DNA from: Stomorhina lunata
Lineage: Eukaryota; Arthropoda; Insecta; Diptera; Rhiniidae
Direction of reading: 5' to 3'
NCBI GenBank assembly: GCA_933228675.1
Contig: OW121743.1
Location: forward strand, 69,256,834 to 69,320,833
DNA length: 64,000 bases
The notes below the pieces were generated by a model. The model made no database searches. It was given only the letters and a program-made list of their open reading frames with translations, and was not told where the DNA came from. This document shows, in pieces, positions 10,701-25,700 of this stretch (position 1 is its first letter; every line of letters begins with the position of its first letter). The translations under genes and the position numbers were made by a program.

Positions 10701-13700
10701 CAATCAAACAAAATTTTTAATCAATATGATTCTAACAAATACTTAACCCACTTTACCGAAAATAAATAAATCAAGTGCAACTCAAATAAATCAGATTTTG
10801 ATTTTATTGAATTCCCGTGTAAGACACATACGATATTTCTCTAAAAGTTCACAAAGTTTATTGCTCTTAAGTGTTCACTACAAAAAGAAAACACTTAAAC
10901 AAAAAGTGTAAATTTATTTGTACATTTATTTTCATTTTGCAAACGAAAAAAGTACAAAGCATGTAGCACAAGCAATCTTTTAAATCCCACCTAAATACAA
11001 ACAAAAATCTGATACAAAAGCCCACAAAAGAAATGAAACAATAACGTATAAAAACGATATTTAAAAATTTTTCAGTTTCTTTTTCAACTACCTATATATT
11101 TCTTTGAATAGATTCCATAAAAATTTGTCAAAGCTTTAATGGATGATGTTTATAGTATTGCAACGTGATAAATTAAACGATAATTTTTTTATTTTTGATC
11201 ACTGATCGGAATGTTGAATTAATTATTATACGAATTTTCCTGATGACAATGTGAACAATTTTTCATAAGTGTCTTTTTTTATTTTTATTATTTTTTGAGT
11301 TTTTAAAATAACAATTATCAAATATGGTTCATTTTATAAGTATAAAACCATGTGTATACCCAATTAGCTCATAAATACGTCATCATGGTCATTATCATCA
11401 TTATATCGTTTGTAGAATGTTTTTAAAAAAATGTATATGTATCATTAAGAATTTTGAATTATTAGCATTTTTCAGTGGTCTATTTCGTAATTTTATTATT
11501 TGGCACACTTTTTTCTCGTGAACTTATTAGATTATAAGGACATTTTTTTCCCAAGAACAGAGTGGGCAAATTTCATTTTAGGAAGTCAAATTAATGAAAT
11601 GTCAAGAATTGAGCATTTATTAAACAAAACAATCACGTTGTAATTATTTAAATTTATTCTGGTATGTGATGGAAAACGATCGTTTTCAAATCGATCGATT
11701 TCAGATATATTTTTGAGATAATTTTCGGTTATTTTCCCAAAAAAATTCAAACCAAATGAAAGATAAAATATCAGTCAAAAGGATTAAAGCCAAAATTTTA
11801 ATTTTTTTGGGGGAAATAACCGAAAATTAGCTAAAAAATATGTCTGAAATCGATCGATTTGAAAACGAAAAATGTCCATCACATATCCGGTATGGGATGG
11901 GAATCGATCGTTTTCAAACCGTTCGTTTTCTGATATATTTTTAAGATAATTTTCGGTTTCTTTCCCAAAAAAAAAATGAAAATTCCGGCTTTGAGCCTAA
12001 TGATTTTTTGTGGAAATTATCTAAAAAATACAGGGTTATCCATTTTGCGGTTTCAAAATAACACACATATAAAATATTTTTTTTCATGATATGATATGAT
12101 TTTTATTATAAAGTTTGAACTTTGATATTATGTGTGAAAAACTAGATCATTTAAATGACCACCACGCATTGATTCTTTTGAGGTAATTTTCGACAACTTT
12201 TTGAAACATATTGGGCGGTATTTCAGCCATAACTTGAGGAATGTTGGTTTTTAAGTGCTCAAGAGTTAAAAGTTTATCTGCATAAACACGGTTTTCGCGT
12301 AGACTCACAAAAAAAGTCGAATGGTGTCAAATCGGATGATCTTAGTGGCCACTTGATATCGCCACGACGAGAAATTACGCGGCCAGGAAATTGCTTTTGC
12401 AATAAAGTCATATTCGCTCGAGTTGTTTGACATGTGGCACCGTCTTGTTGAAACCACATATTCTCCAAGTCATATTCTTCAATAATCTTCCGTAAGACAG
12501 TCCTAATTCCTGAGAACGACGAGGAATCGACAAATTCGGGGATTTGGCAACACTTTTACTTACAGAAGTGATATTCTCAGCGGAACGAGCGAAACAATGA
12601 TACACAGGCCTTACAATATTTTTAACCGTTCCAGTCTCTTCTTTCTGCCAATTGCTTGCGTAGTTGGACGATTATGTAAACCAAAATCTCCTATTAAAGC
12701 ACGATATGTATCAGTTGCAGAATCACCATTTTTGTAGTATGTTTTGATAATTTGTATGCGTTGTATGCGTTACTTAACCGATCCATTTTCGTCAATGAGA
12801 GACGATGCGCTAAATATTGTCATAGCTACTATAATTTGATATTTAATCGCATTAAAACCTATTTCCGAAGGTGAATTTATATGGAAGTTATGATATGGTT
12901 TGCCTCATAACCTCCAGGCATGAGCTTTGTCTTGGAAATATTGATTGCCAGCCCAGCTGCCCGAGATTCAATAGTGATAGCGTTAGTATTTTTAAGAAGG
13001 TGGCGCATTAACACCCATCAATGTGGATAACGAGGTTATTGGATGTGTAGGTACCTTTAATTACTTAGGTGGAGGCGAAGAGGATATTGAATCGCATATT
13101 AATAAGGCAAAATCTGCATTCGACATTCTCCAAGCTATGTGGAAATCTCGGCAAATATCAACGGCAACCAAATCACGAATATATAACTCGAATGTCAAGT
13201 CCATCTTGTATTACGGTTGCGAAACTTGGAAACGCACAAATGCCATCGTTAAGCGTCTGCAAACCTTTGCAAACAAATGCTTCGGCAAATCCTTAATATA
13301 TGGTGGCCGGATAGCATAAGAAATGAAGATCAACTTAACCCGACAAATCGAATCCCTGCTTCTGTAGAAGTATGTCAACGGAAATTTCGTTAGATAGGCT
13401 ACATACTTCGAAGACCAAATACCAACTTCGTTGGAATCCACAAGTCGTGTTGATGGTCCTGCTAGAACTTGGAAAAGGTCAAGCTATTCTTGGAATGACG
13501 TATGTCTAATATATCACTATAGAGTCCGATATAAAAGTATGATTGAGGACCTATACTCCACTGGAAGCATAAGAATTTTCAAAAATTGGAATTTTCTCAA
13601 TATCAAATTGAAATTTCTCATTTTCATTTGGAATTTTCTCAATATCAAGTGGAAATTTTCAATTTTATTTGGATTTTTCCCAAAAAAAAAAAACGGAAAT

Positions 13701-16700
13701 TCTTCATTTCATTTGGAATTTTCCCAATTTCAACAGAAAATTCTCAGTTTTATTTGGAATTTTATCAATTTCAACCGAAAATTATAATTTTTTTTTGGAA
13801 TTTTCTCAGTTTCATTCGTAATGTTCTAAGTTTCAGCTAAAAATGGTGTAGCTCTTTTTGTTTAGGAGCTATCGTGATTTCAACTGAAGGATTATGCTGT
13901 TTATGCTGTTTCAGTAATTGGTTTACATTGGAGCCTATGTGAACCTATTTCTTTCCAATTTAAATATCAAGAAATGAATGTTCTTTCCAAAATATTGTTG
14001 CCCTAGCGCATTTTATTCAGGCCCTATCCTATGTGTTTTCAACAGACACTAAAACAAACGGCCTAAACTAAATCTATATATGCTCAACTGTTTAAATTTG
14101 GAAAAATGTTAAGTGTAGCAATGAAATCCCTTTTGGCATTTAAAATCTTTATTTGGGTAGTGTGTTATATGATTGGTCTTGACCATCTTTATTACATTTT
14201 TATTTGTTATTTTCTTTTTTTCATTAATTTATCTGTATTTAATGCAACATTTATTAAGTACAAAGTGTTTAATTTGTTTTTGCTTTCAACTGCTTAATAT
14301 TCAATAAATTCTAAATGACCTTCCTCTTATAGTACAATACTAGATAATTTTGTATAGATTTTAAAGCAAAATGAACACAAATGTCTATTTCAATTTATTC
14401 GTTTGTAATGTATAGAGATTTACATTTATAGTCAAATGTCCCACCTTAGGTATTTATCAATGCATTTTCTATTTATCACGATACCTTAGTCAATCAGCAT
14501 TGAAATATAGATACAAAGGTGTGTTGTAATTTCTATTTCAAAACTTTTCTAATTAAATGAACGTGATTTATTTGGTACTACGATAAGTTGCGATTTTGAA
14601 AACTTAAACATGGGAACAGGGAAAATAAATTTCTTCGATATTTGCAATGACGCAGACATTTGAAAGTCTTAGAGTAATGTTTTACGAGTTTTGAAGATCA
14701 GACTTAATTAATATGATCATTTGATTTTGGATCATGAGTCGTTTTAAAACACGATGCATGAAATTAATACTTTTGGTTGATTATTAGATTTCAATACAGG
14801 ACTAGGGTTACTCAAAAATAAAAAAATTAAATTTACCCCTAATTCATAAACAAGAAATAAAGTTATAACAAGCCTATAAATAAGTTTCTACAATAAGCCT
14901 TTGATAATTTGAATAATTGTTTATGGGGTTAATGCATTTTTCGTTGACAAACTTAAATTTATCATTTTCCCCAGACTGTGTGCAAATATACATAATTTCA
15001 AAACATTTCGGCCCCATTCTAATGAGCGATAAAAATATATAATATATATATCTTAATGAAATTGTAAACACCCTCTGCCTTAAACACGCCATTGATCCCC
15101 CCATCTAGAAGCTTATCATCCCTATACAAAATAAAATTTAAAATAAACCAAAAAACGATTTTTTTAAATTGTTTGTTTTGCTACGTATTTGTTATGCCTA
15201 CACCATCATAGGTGAGGCATTAAATGATTTTGCTAATGTTTGTAACGTACGGAAACATTATAAATACCGATCGACTATAAACAATGTATGTTCGTCAGCC
15301 CGTCTTTACTTATGATTAGCTATTAGTTAAGAGGTGATCTAGCCCTATCCCGTCTCCGTTTCGGAATAAAGCACGATAACCCCAGAGACCTGAGTAGCTC
15401 CAGTGCTGTCGGTGCAGTCAGGTTGATATTTCTGTGCTGGCTCTCCTTCATAACTGCTACCAGAGATCTCAAAAGAGATTCATCTGAACCCTGACCCAAA
15501 GCCGGTGTCACTTTGACATCGCCCTCTGCGTCCGAATCCAGCGAGACCTCTGCTGCCCATTGTGTGATAGCCGTGGAGCCGACAGAGCCAGACTGTTCTT
15601 TCTGGGTCTCTCCGACCAGCGGATCCCTAGATCCTGATGGAGATCCCGACTAAGATCTTCCAGAATTTCAGATTACATTAACCTCGAATTCCGAATCCGA
15701 CTTAAGCGAGACGTCCGCCAGAGTCTTGTGTGGTTCCAGTGGTGTAAGAGTAGTCCAGATCGTCCAAAAACAACCCAATCTCTTCCAAGTCAGTCTGTAA
15801 TAGTCTCTCCTAATGGAGTATATCCGCATTACTGTCACTAAAAAGAGTCAGTTCGTCAATATCGTCCCTCCTTGGTGTGTCTCGCCTATCCCTGAAGCTG
15901 TCCTTCAAGGAAGTCCCGTCCGTGTTAATTTGATTTTTGTTGTTTTTGTTTGGTTGCGAAATTTTGTTTCCACGAGTGTAAAATACAGTCTACAGTCTAC
16001 CGTTTACCCCCGACTTCGATCCGAAAGCCCATAGCACGTTAAACTCTTCACACCGGGGCTTGGTTCAACGTTTTCTTTTCATTAAGAATGTGACAACTAG
16101 AAGTCTCCTGAGGTTGTAGGAGTCATGTATACAAAAGTATAGACAGTTAAGACGCACCTGTATATTGAACCTAACGAGTCTTCGCGGCTTTGAGTCCGAG
16201 TCACCCATGACAGACTACTTAGTTAAGGAGTTATTGTTTAGTTCAGAACTGGAAGTTGCTATCCTTGTTAGAGTCAAATGAAAGGGTCGTCAATCGCTCT
16301 TTCAGGGAACTCGATCTTCGCAGATGACTATAAAACGGATATCGTCCCGAGCGCGGGTTTTTTCTAGAAGAACAAAACATTAGAAAATCGTACAGGTTTG
16401 CGGATGAATGTGGTGTCTTTTAGACAGAAATTGTTGCCTTATGGAATGCCACTGAGCCAATTCCGAATAACAAACCTGAAAAAGCAAGGACACAATCTTT
16501 GTCGATAGTCAGGCTGCACTTAAAGCTTTGCGGGGACAAAATATCACATCCTAACAAGTAAGGAAATGTATATTAGCTCTGATAGACTTATATTCTAGTT
16601 TCAGGATAAGACTATGTTGGGTTTCTGTTAACTGTGACATTAAAGGCAACGAAGTTGCTGACGAAACCGCAAGACAAGGCTCGATTCAAAAATTAATACA

Positions 16701-19700
16701 CTCGGTGGCAGAGATAGCTTCGTCTATATGTCACTTCTACATGAGTATTAGGTTTTGGCTCAGCGGGGAAACAATCTATATGTGACAGCGCAACGTTTCT
16801 GACATCATGAGATGTGTCGCTTTCAGATGAGACCAATACCAACACGCTCAGTGATGGTACACCAAAGATGCACATATTTAAATCTTTAAAATGGCTCTCC
16901 TAAACAAAATCCTTAGGTCCCTTTCTATTTTGCGTGTCACATATATAGGCAGATCCAAGCATTAGTAGAACTAATCTAAGGACATACATTGGCATGCTAA
17001 CATGGTCTAAATTCTAGGCTAAGCAGCTTTTATGGAGCAATTCAGGTTATCTGAAGACTGTGCTCAGACGTGTATTCGTCCGAATCAGTTGAGCATATCC
17101 TCTGTCACAGCTCTATGCTTCGGAATCAGAGATTTCAATTTCTAGGTAGGAGAATCCACGAAGAAATTTAGGAAATCAAACAATGTAAACAGACAAAAAT
17201 TGTAGGCTTTTTAATGGGAAAAAGAACTAAACCTTGTGGTACCCCTGAATTAATCTTGATCTCATTGAATGACCATTAATATATATACCGTTACCAAAAA
17301 ATATTAAAAAATTAACAAATATACACTTAAGCTTAAATTGTTTTTGATATACGATCGTATCGGTACTTTGAACGTTGGTGATATTTTAGAACTGGGTGTA
17401 AATAAGCACGGGCTATTCATTTTAATGAAAAACACAAATTCGAAAATCAAAGCTTCATCTGCAGTTAAGGCTCGATATGGGAAATTCATCATTCATAGAA
17501 AATGTTGGTATAAAAAATACTTCTTAATTTGTTGACAACTAGGAGTAGGGTATCATAGTGCCGGGCTTGTCTATAGAATTTTCATGCGTTGTTAGAAATG
17601 ATTTTGTTTAACATTAAAAATAGTATCTATTGGCATATTCTTTGTGCATTTATTTCATTTAAATGTTTATTTATTTTCGTTTTCTACACATTCTCGTCCC
17701 GCACCAGATAAAAAAGAACCACAAAAAAATAAATATCGAACCACCAAGAATGCTGCTGCTCTAAAGAACACTGAACTTTTGTAAAGTATAACCGCACAAG
17801 ACTAATTAACACAATTTCCTTATGGCAAAGAAATAATTTGCAAGAGCGTATTGTAATTAAGTCTTTTAATTTTAATTTTTTTTTTATTAAATTAATTAAA
17901 AAGGTTTTATTATGTTGTAATAAATTTGAAAAATTTTCTTTGTAACATTGCCAAGTTATTTAATATTTAAAATTTTTTTAAATTTTTATGTTATAATGTA
18001 TGACATATCGTACTTTGCAAAGACAAAGTATATTATTGATCAATGTTATATGACGACTTGCTAGACATCATGACTGTCGTCGGTCTTTTATTTTAAAATG
18101 CTACAATATTTTCCTTGTACACATTTCGAAATCGTTTTCGATTGTACTTGAATACTTAAGCTTCAGCGAACATTTTTAGATTGACCTAAATTCAGCTATT
18201 TTTATTTATATTTTTATTTATTTACTACTTAAATTTTTGTATTTCAATAGTTATTTTTAATTTTTGTCTTTCAGCTTCAGAATTTGTTTTTCAAGATAAA
18301 AAGGAAGCTCTGCTGGTTTTGAAACAACATAAAGACGCTCGTTTCAAAGAATTCCTTAATGAAGATGATGCCATTAAATATGCCCAAACTGGTTTCGAAA
18401 TTGTTCAAAATAAATACAACGATGTTAAGAGTAAGTATTTATGTATCTAGCCTTGATATTGAAAAAAAAACAAAACATGTATTTAACCGCTATTAAGAAT
18501 GATTTATCTAATAAAGGGTGTGTCAAAAGTCGGAACAATTTGAATTTTTAATACCGAAAATGTTTCTATAAAATAACGTATTTCAAGCTCATTTTTTTTT
18601 AAATTTTATAAAGAAAATGTTTCTCTAGAAAAAAATTTATTACCAAAATTTTTCTATAGAAAAAATTTTATGACAAAAATTTTTCTATAGAAAAATTTTC
18701 GTTAAGAAATTTTTTCTATAGAAAAATTTTCGTTAAGAAATTTTTTCTATAGAAAAATTTTCGTTAAGAAATTTTTTCTATAGAAAAATTTTCGTTAAGA
18801 AATTTTTTCTATAGAAAAATTTTCGTTAAGAAATTTTTTCTATAGAAAAATTTTCGTTAAGAAATTTTTTCTATAGAAAAATTTTCGTTAAGAAATTTTT
18901 TCTATAGAAAAATTTTCGTTAAGAAATTTTTTCTATAGAAAAATTTTCGTTAAGAAATTTTTTCTATAGAAAAATTTTCGTTAAGAAATTTTTTCTATAG
19001 AAAAATTTTCGTTAAGAAATTTTTTCTATAGAAAAATTTTCGTTAAGAAATTTTTTCTATAGAAAAATTTTCGTTAAGAAATTTTTTCTATAGAAAAATT
19101 TTCGTTAAGAAATTTTTTCTATAGAAAAATTTTCGTTAAGAAATTTTTTCTATAGAAGAATTTTCGTTAAGAAATTTTTTCTATAGAAAAATTTTCGTTA
19201 AGAAATTTTTTCTATAGAAGAATTTTCGTTAAGAAATTTTTTCTATAGAAAAATTTTCGTTAAGAAATTTTTTCTATAGAAAAATTTTCGTTAAGAAATT
19301 TTTTCTATAGAAAAATTTTCGTTAAGAAATTTTTTCTATAGAAAAATTTTCGTTAAGAAATTTTTTCTATAGAAAAATGTTCGTTAAGAAATTTTTTCTA
19401 TAGACAAATTTTCGTTAAGAAATTTTTTCTATTGACAAATTTTCGTTAAGAAATTTTTTCTATAGAAACATTTTCGTTAAGAAATTTTTTCTATAGAAAA
19501 ATTTTCGTTAAGAAATTTTTTCTATAGAAAAATTTTCGTTAAGAAAATTTTTCTATAGAAAAATTTTCGTTAAGAAATTTTTTCTATAGAAAAATTTTCG
19601 TTAAGAAATTTTTTCTATAGAAAAATGTTCGTTAAGAAATTTTTTCTATAGAAAAATTTTCGTTAAGAAATTTTTTCTATAGAAAAATTTTCGTTAAGAA

Positions 19701-22700
19701 ATTTTTTCTATAGAAAAATTTTCGTTAAGAAATTTTTTCTATAGAAAAATTTTCGTTAAGAAATTTTTTCTATAGAAAAATTTTCGTTAAGAAATTTTTT
19801 CTATAGAAAAATTTTCGTTAAGAAATTTTTTCTATAGAAAAATTTTCGTTAAGAAATTTTTTCTATAGAAAAATTTTCGTTAAGAAATTTTTTCTATAGA
19901 AAAATTTTCGTTAAGAAATTTTTTCTATAGAAAAATTTTCGTTAAGAAATTTTTTCTATAGAAAAATTTTCGTTAAGAAATTTTTTCTATAGAAAAATTT
20001 TCGTTAAGAAATTTTTTCTATAGAAAAATTTTCGTTAAGAAATTTTTTCTATAGAAAAATTTTCGTTAAGAAATTTTTTCTATAGAAAAATTTTCGTTAA
20101 GAAATTTTTTCTATAGAAAAATTTTCGTTAAGAAATTTTTTCTATAGAAAAATTTTCGTTAAGAAATTTTTTCTATAGAAAATTTTCATTAAGAAATTTT
20201 TTCTATAGAAAAATTTTCGTTAAGAAATTTTTTCTATAAAAAAATTTTCGTTAAGAAATTTTTTCTATAGAAAAATTTTCGTTAAGAAATTTTTTCTATA
20301 GAAAAATTTTCGTTAAGAAATTTTTTCTATAGAAAAATTTTCGTTAAGAAATTTTTTCTATAGAATAATTTTCGTTAAGGATTTTTTTCTATAGAATAAT
20401 TTTCGTTGAGAAATTTTTTCTATAGAAAAATTTTCGTTAAGAAATTTTTTCTATAGAAAAATTTTCGTTAAGAAATTTTTTCTATAGAAAAATTTTCGTT
20501 AAGAAATTTTTTCTATAGAAAAATTTTCGTTAAGAAATTTTTTCTATAGAAAAATTTTCGTTAAGAAATTTTTTCTATAGAAAAATTTTCGTTAAAAAAT
20601 TTTCGTTAAGAAATTTTTTCTATAGAAAAATTTTCGTTAAGAAATTTTTTCTATAGAAAAATTTTCGTTAAGAAATTTTTTCTATAAAAAAATTTTCGTT
20701 AAGAAATTTTTTCTATAGAAAAATTTTCGTTAAGAAATTTTTTCTATAGAAAAATTTTCGTTAAGAAATTTTTTCTATAGAAAAATTTTCGTTAAGAAAT
20801 TTTTTCTATAGACAAATTTTCGTTAAGAAATTTTTTCTATAGACAAATTTTCGTTAAGAAATTTTTTCTATAGAAAAATTTTCGTTAAGAAATTTTTTCT
20901 ATAGAAAAATTTTCGTTAAGAAATTTTTTCTATAGAAAAATTTTCGTTAAGAAATTTTTTCTATAGAAAAATTTTCGTTAAGAAATTTTTTCTATAGAAA
21001 AATTTTCGTAAAGAAATTTTTTCTATAGAAAAATTTTCGTTAAGAAATTTTTTCTATAGAAAAATTTTCGTTAAGAAATTTTTTCTATAGAAAAATTTTC
21101 GTTAAGAAATTTTTTCTATAGAAAAATTTTCGTTAAGAAATTTTTTATATAGAAAAATTTTCATTAAGAAACTTTTTCTATAGAAAAAGTTTTATAACAA
21201 AAATTTTTCTTTAGAAAAAATTTTAGAAAAATTTTATAACATCAATTTTCTATAGAAAAAAATTTTATAATGACAATTTTAAAAATTTTTTAATGGAAAT
21301 ATTTTGAAAATTTTTTTAAAAGTAGAAGTTAAAAAATTATAATTTTTATATTTCAGCTTCCACAGAATCTCTCGAGAAAGCCGCATTTAGAGCTCCCACT
21401 AAACAACAACTTATTATGCTTCGTCAGATTATTGAAGACGACGACTGGGAACGTGTCAAAAAAATGATATGGGACAATCCACGATATCTTGTTAGTTCCG
21501 GTGATACACCCACAATTCTCAAAGAAGGTTATCGTTACAATGCTATGCATGTATGCGCAATTTCCAATTGCCCCAATGTCGCCAAACTCATACTCGATAC
21601 AGTGTCCGATCCTAAATTCGTTGATCTTCTGTTGGGAAAGAAAAACGATGAGAAATCTTGCAAGGAATTGTGCGCAAATCTTTTAGATTATTATCTTAAT
21701 ATACCGGAAAAGGGAAGAAGTGAGACACCCTTACATTTGGCCTCAAAATTTGGTGTGCCAGATATGGTAGAATTGCTCACGTCCTATCCAGAGTGTAAAA
21801 TGTTACGAAATGCAGATGGTGCATTGCCACAAAGTGTATGTTTCTAAAATTAATATTTTATCATATCAATAACATTTCAATATATTTTTTTATTGATTTC
21901 AGATAATTTGTGCTCGAAAAAATAAAGATGCCTTTATACGAATTGAAAAGTTATTGGATGAACGTTATTATGTGCCGGTTTTAAGATGTAATGATAGTAC
22001 CGTGCCAGGACAAATAGGTGAACCATTTTCAGCTAATGACCCACCTGTAAGTTTAGCTAAAACTTAATAAACCTTTTATATTTGTTTATAAAATTTTATA
22101 AAATTTGTAGGATCTTAACTGTGATCCCTTTGCACCAGAGGTGGAAATTAAAGCTTTGGCTGGTCCCATGACTAAAGATCAAGCTAAGGTATTTAATTGA
22201 ATTATGTGTAATTAATAGTGAAATTTCTAAAACAGATTTTATATTTTTAGAAATTTTTCCGTCGCTGGAAGACTCCACCACGACTGGGCAGCAATGTGTC
22301 TTCACCCATAGCTAACAATCCTTATATATCACCCATGAAACCCCGTAATAGTACTCCCAATAAAACCCCCCGAGGTTTTAACACCAGTCTTAATTCACCC
22401 ACTGCCACTTTACAAAGACGTTCCCTCTTTAATTCCACACCTCAACGCAAGGATCATAATGGTATAATAGATACGAATGGTTTTGATAAATCTATACTAG
22501 ATGATTCTTTTGATGACAAACAGAATGGGAATGGTAATCATGAAAAAGAAAACGAATCTGATTCAGAAACCAACAACAACAATAATTTAGGCAAAATGCC
22601 AAAACCCCAAATGAATATGTTAAAAACGGCCCTGTGTCCTCGGACCCCCTTATTTAAACTTAAGAATAATGCATTTTCCACTTATCGTGATCAAAATGTG

Positions 22701-25700
22701 CCCTCTCCCATGGTGGGATCCATAGAATTTGTTCAGGAAATGAATGATTCCCTGTTAAATGTTTCCGATGTTTACGACAGTCCTGGCTTTAAAGAACGTC
22801 ATGTCAAAAACACTGATGCCGAAAAAGGTATCGAGTGTATTGGTCGTGTTTTGGCCAAAGAACAAAATGTGGAATGGCGCGAATACTGGGATTTCCTAGA
22901 GGAGTTTATTGATATAGCCTCGGACAAGGGTATACAAAAATTAGAAAATTATCTAGCCCAACGTCAAAAAGAGCAGGATCAACGTAATAATCGAACAAAT
23001 TCCTTACAAAAGGCAGATATTTTGGATGATGTCTGCAATGCTTTAGAGAATGCTTTTAGAAGTACTAATGCAGCCGCAGTAGCTGCCGCAACTATTGCAA
23101 ATGCATCAACAACTCATCAATCTACTACTCCTTACACTTATGTGGAAAAGTCATTACAAGTGCATGCCAGACGTATGACTAAGACCATAATACACAATAT
23201 TGATAATGAGATGTCCATTATTGATGCCTTACTCTTGGAATTGAGAAGAGTTAAGTCGCTCATTTACTCCTTCAAGGAAGATTCGAGCTATACAAATGTT
23301 AATTTTGAAAAGGTACATTCACGCATTGGCAACTTGGTTTCCATGTTTCTGCTAAACTCCCAAGAGGTCAGCAAACAAATGAAAGAGAAAATCTTGATTA
23401 TACTACAAAATCTTTCATCACAACAAGGCGAAAGACGTGAGCATATGGAATGTGTTTGTTCACGCATTTTTAATATGCTACAGCATCCAAGTAAGTCTAT
23501 TTTCAAAACCTTCTTGTTTTTCAATTTTAACTAACCACTGCTTCCTCATCCAATAGCCGAACAAATTCTACCCGAGAATGTTAAAACCGAAGATATGTGT
23601 TCAAAAATTTGGTCTCTAGAAAAAGATTGTGATTGCCAATGGGAGAGTAATTTGAGTCGCAAAACAAGTCGTCGCAATCGCATGGAGGCACGCTATAAAA
23701 ATCATCAACGTCTGAAGCAACAGGAAAAGGCACAGAAAGATACTGACGCCCAACAGTTGGCCCAAAGTAAAGGTGAATGGCGTAATACTACTGCGGCCTC
23801 CAATGATACTTCGGAGGATGAAGAATTTTGGGTGAGTGCTATTGTAATAATGATCATTTATATTTCTTTGTTTAATTATGTTATTTATATTCTTTTATCT
23901 TGATTTCAGTCTGATTTTGGCGGCTCAGACACTGAAGAAGACGAAGTATTCGTCACACCTTGCGAAAGCCCATCACGTTTAAGTTTATCAGATGACGCAG
24001 AGGATGATAGTAATAAAATATTTATATATGGGTAAGATTTATTTATTTTTTTTTAAGAAATCAAAATTTTTTAAATCTTCTTATAAAAAAATTAAAACTT
24101 TAAACATTTTTCATAAAAATAATAACATTTTTAAAAAAAATCTCTATAAAAAAGTGACATTTTTTTTTTTTTTTTTTATTTATTTATTCATATATGTAAT
24201 ACAAAGCCACCAATGGCCAAAATAAAATATTACAAAGTAAAAAAGCCTGAGTTAATTTCAAAATACAATAAAAATTTAAATATTATAAATATATAATAAC
24301 AAAATACTTAAATTTACTAATATGAACTAAAAATTATTGTAATTATTAGAATGATTTGAATTCTTGGCTCCCCAGCCGCAGTATAAAATATAATACACTA
24401 AAATATATACGATTGTCCAAACAGTGGCAAAAGAAGTAAGCAAATGTCAAATAATAATATACTCAAAATAATATTCAGAATGAAATAGTAGGCAGCAACT
24501 GAAAGAATTTTAAACGAAAGGCATTGTTAGAATGTGAGAAAATACGGAGACATAATGGAAGACGATTCCAACATCGCGCAACCCTAACCATAAACGACTT
24601 TTCAAAAAAGGGACCAGTGATTCGAGGTATACAAATTTGCGGATTTCGCGTGGAATGTAAAAATCTAAATGATTCGTAAAGTGGAAGTGGTCTTCCGGCT
24701 CTAAAGATTTTATAAAAGAAAAATAGATTACGGTAAATAGCAAATTCCTTAAATGAACAGCCAAGAAAACGGTTAGCAAATGGTGATATATGTTCACGTC
24801 GCCCAAGGTTATATACAAACCGTAAAACGGAATTGAAAATGCGTTTAACTTTATCAAAATTGGTGGAACAACTACCTGAAAACACTTCAAGTCCGTATAA
24901 AATCTGAGACATCAAAAGAGAGTGACCTAATAAATATCTAATACGCAGAGGTAAATGGAAGTTTGTAGCATATATCTTACGTAAGATGCTAAAAATTCTA
25001 GAACACAAGATGTTAATATGATCGTTAAAGGAAAGCGAATAGTCAAGCATAACACCTAAGCATTTGATGCTGTTAACGAAATCAATTTGAACTCCCCCTA
25101 AGTTGATATTCAAATCAGCAAAGAAACGAGCCGTAGGTCCAAATAAAATTGCTTTAGTTTTAGAAGGATTAATATTTAGTGATCTATCAAGAGCCCAATC
25201 CTGTATACATTGCAACGAAAAGTTAATATTACTAGTTAACACATCATCAGAATCAAGTCTGCTAGTGAAAAATTTTCTTGTAAAAATAGTGCAATGTTAA
25301 TAATGTCCCTATAAAAATAGTGAAATTTTAAACATTTTCCTATAAAAAATAGTGAAATTTTAAAAATTTCCCTATAAAAATTGTGAAATTTTAAAAATTT
25401 CTCTATAAAAATAGTGAAGTTTTAAAAATTTTCCTATAAAAATTGTGAACATTTTAAAATTTCCCTATAAAAAAGTGAAATTTTAAAAATTTCCCTATAA
25501 AAATAGTAAAATTTTAAAAATTTTCCTATAAAAATAGTGAAATTTCAAGAATTTTCTTATAAAAATAGTAAAATTTTTATAATTTCACTATAAAAATTGA
25601 AAAAGTGAAATTTCAAAACTTTCCCTATAAAAATAGTGAAATTTTAAAAATGTTGCTATAAAAAAGTGAAATTTTAAAAATTTCCCTATAAAAATTGTGA

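Noticed and set aside
15323..15511. 62-residue minus-strand open frame as a host gene
   Set aside because: It lies within a decayed retrotransposon region in an intron and has no recognisable domain or splice context.
18655..21190. Regular short repeats that might suggest a CRISPR array
   Set aside because: Repeats are contiguous with no unique spacers, no cas genes are present, and the context is a eukaryotic intron.
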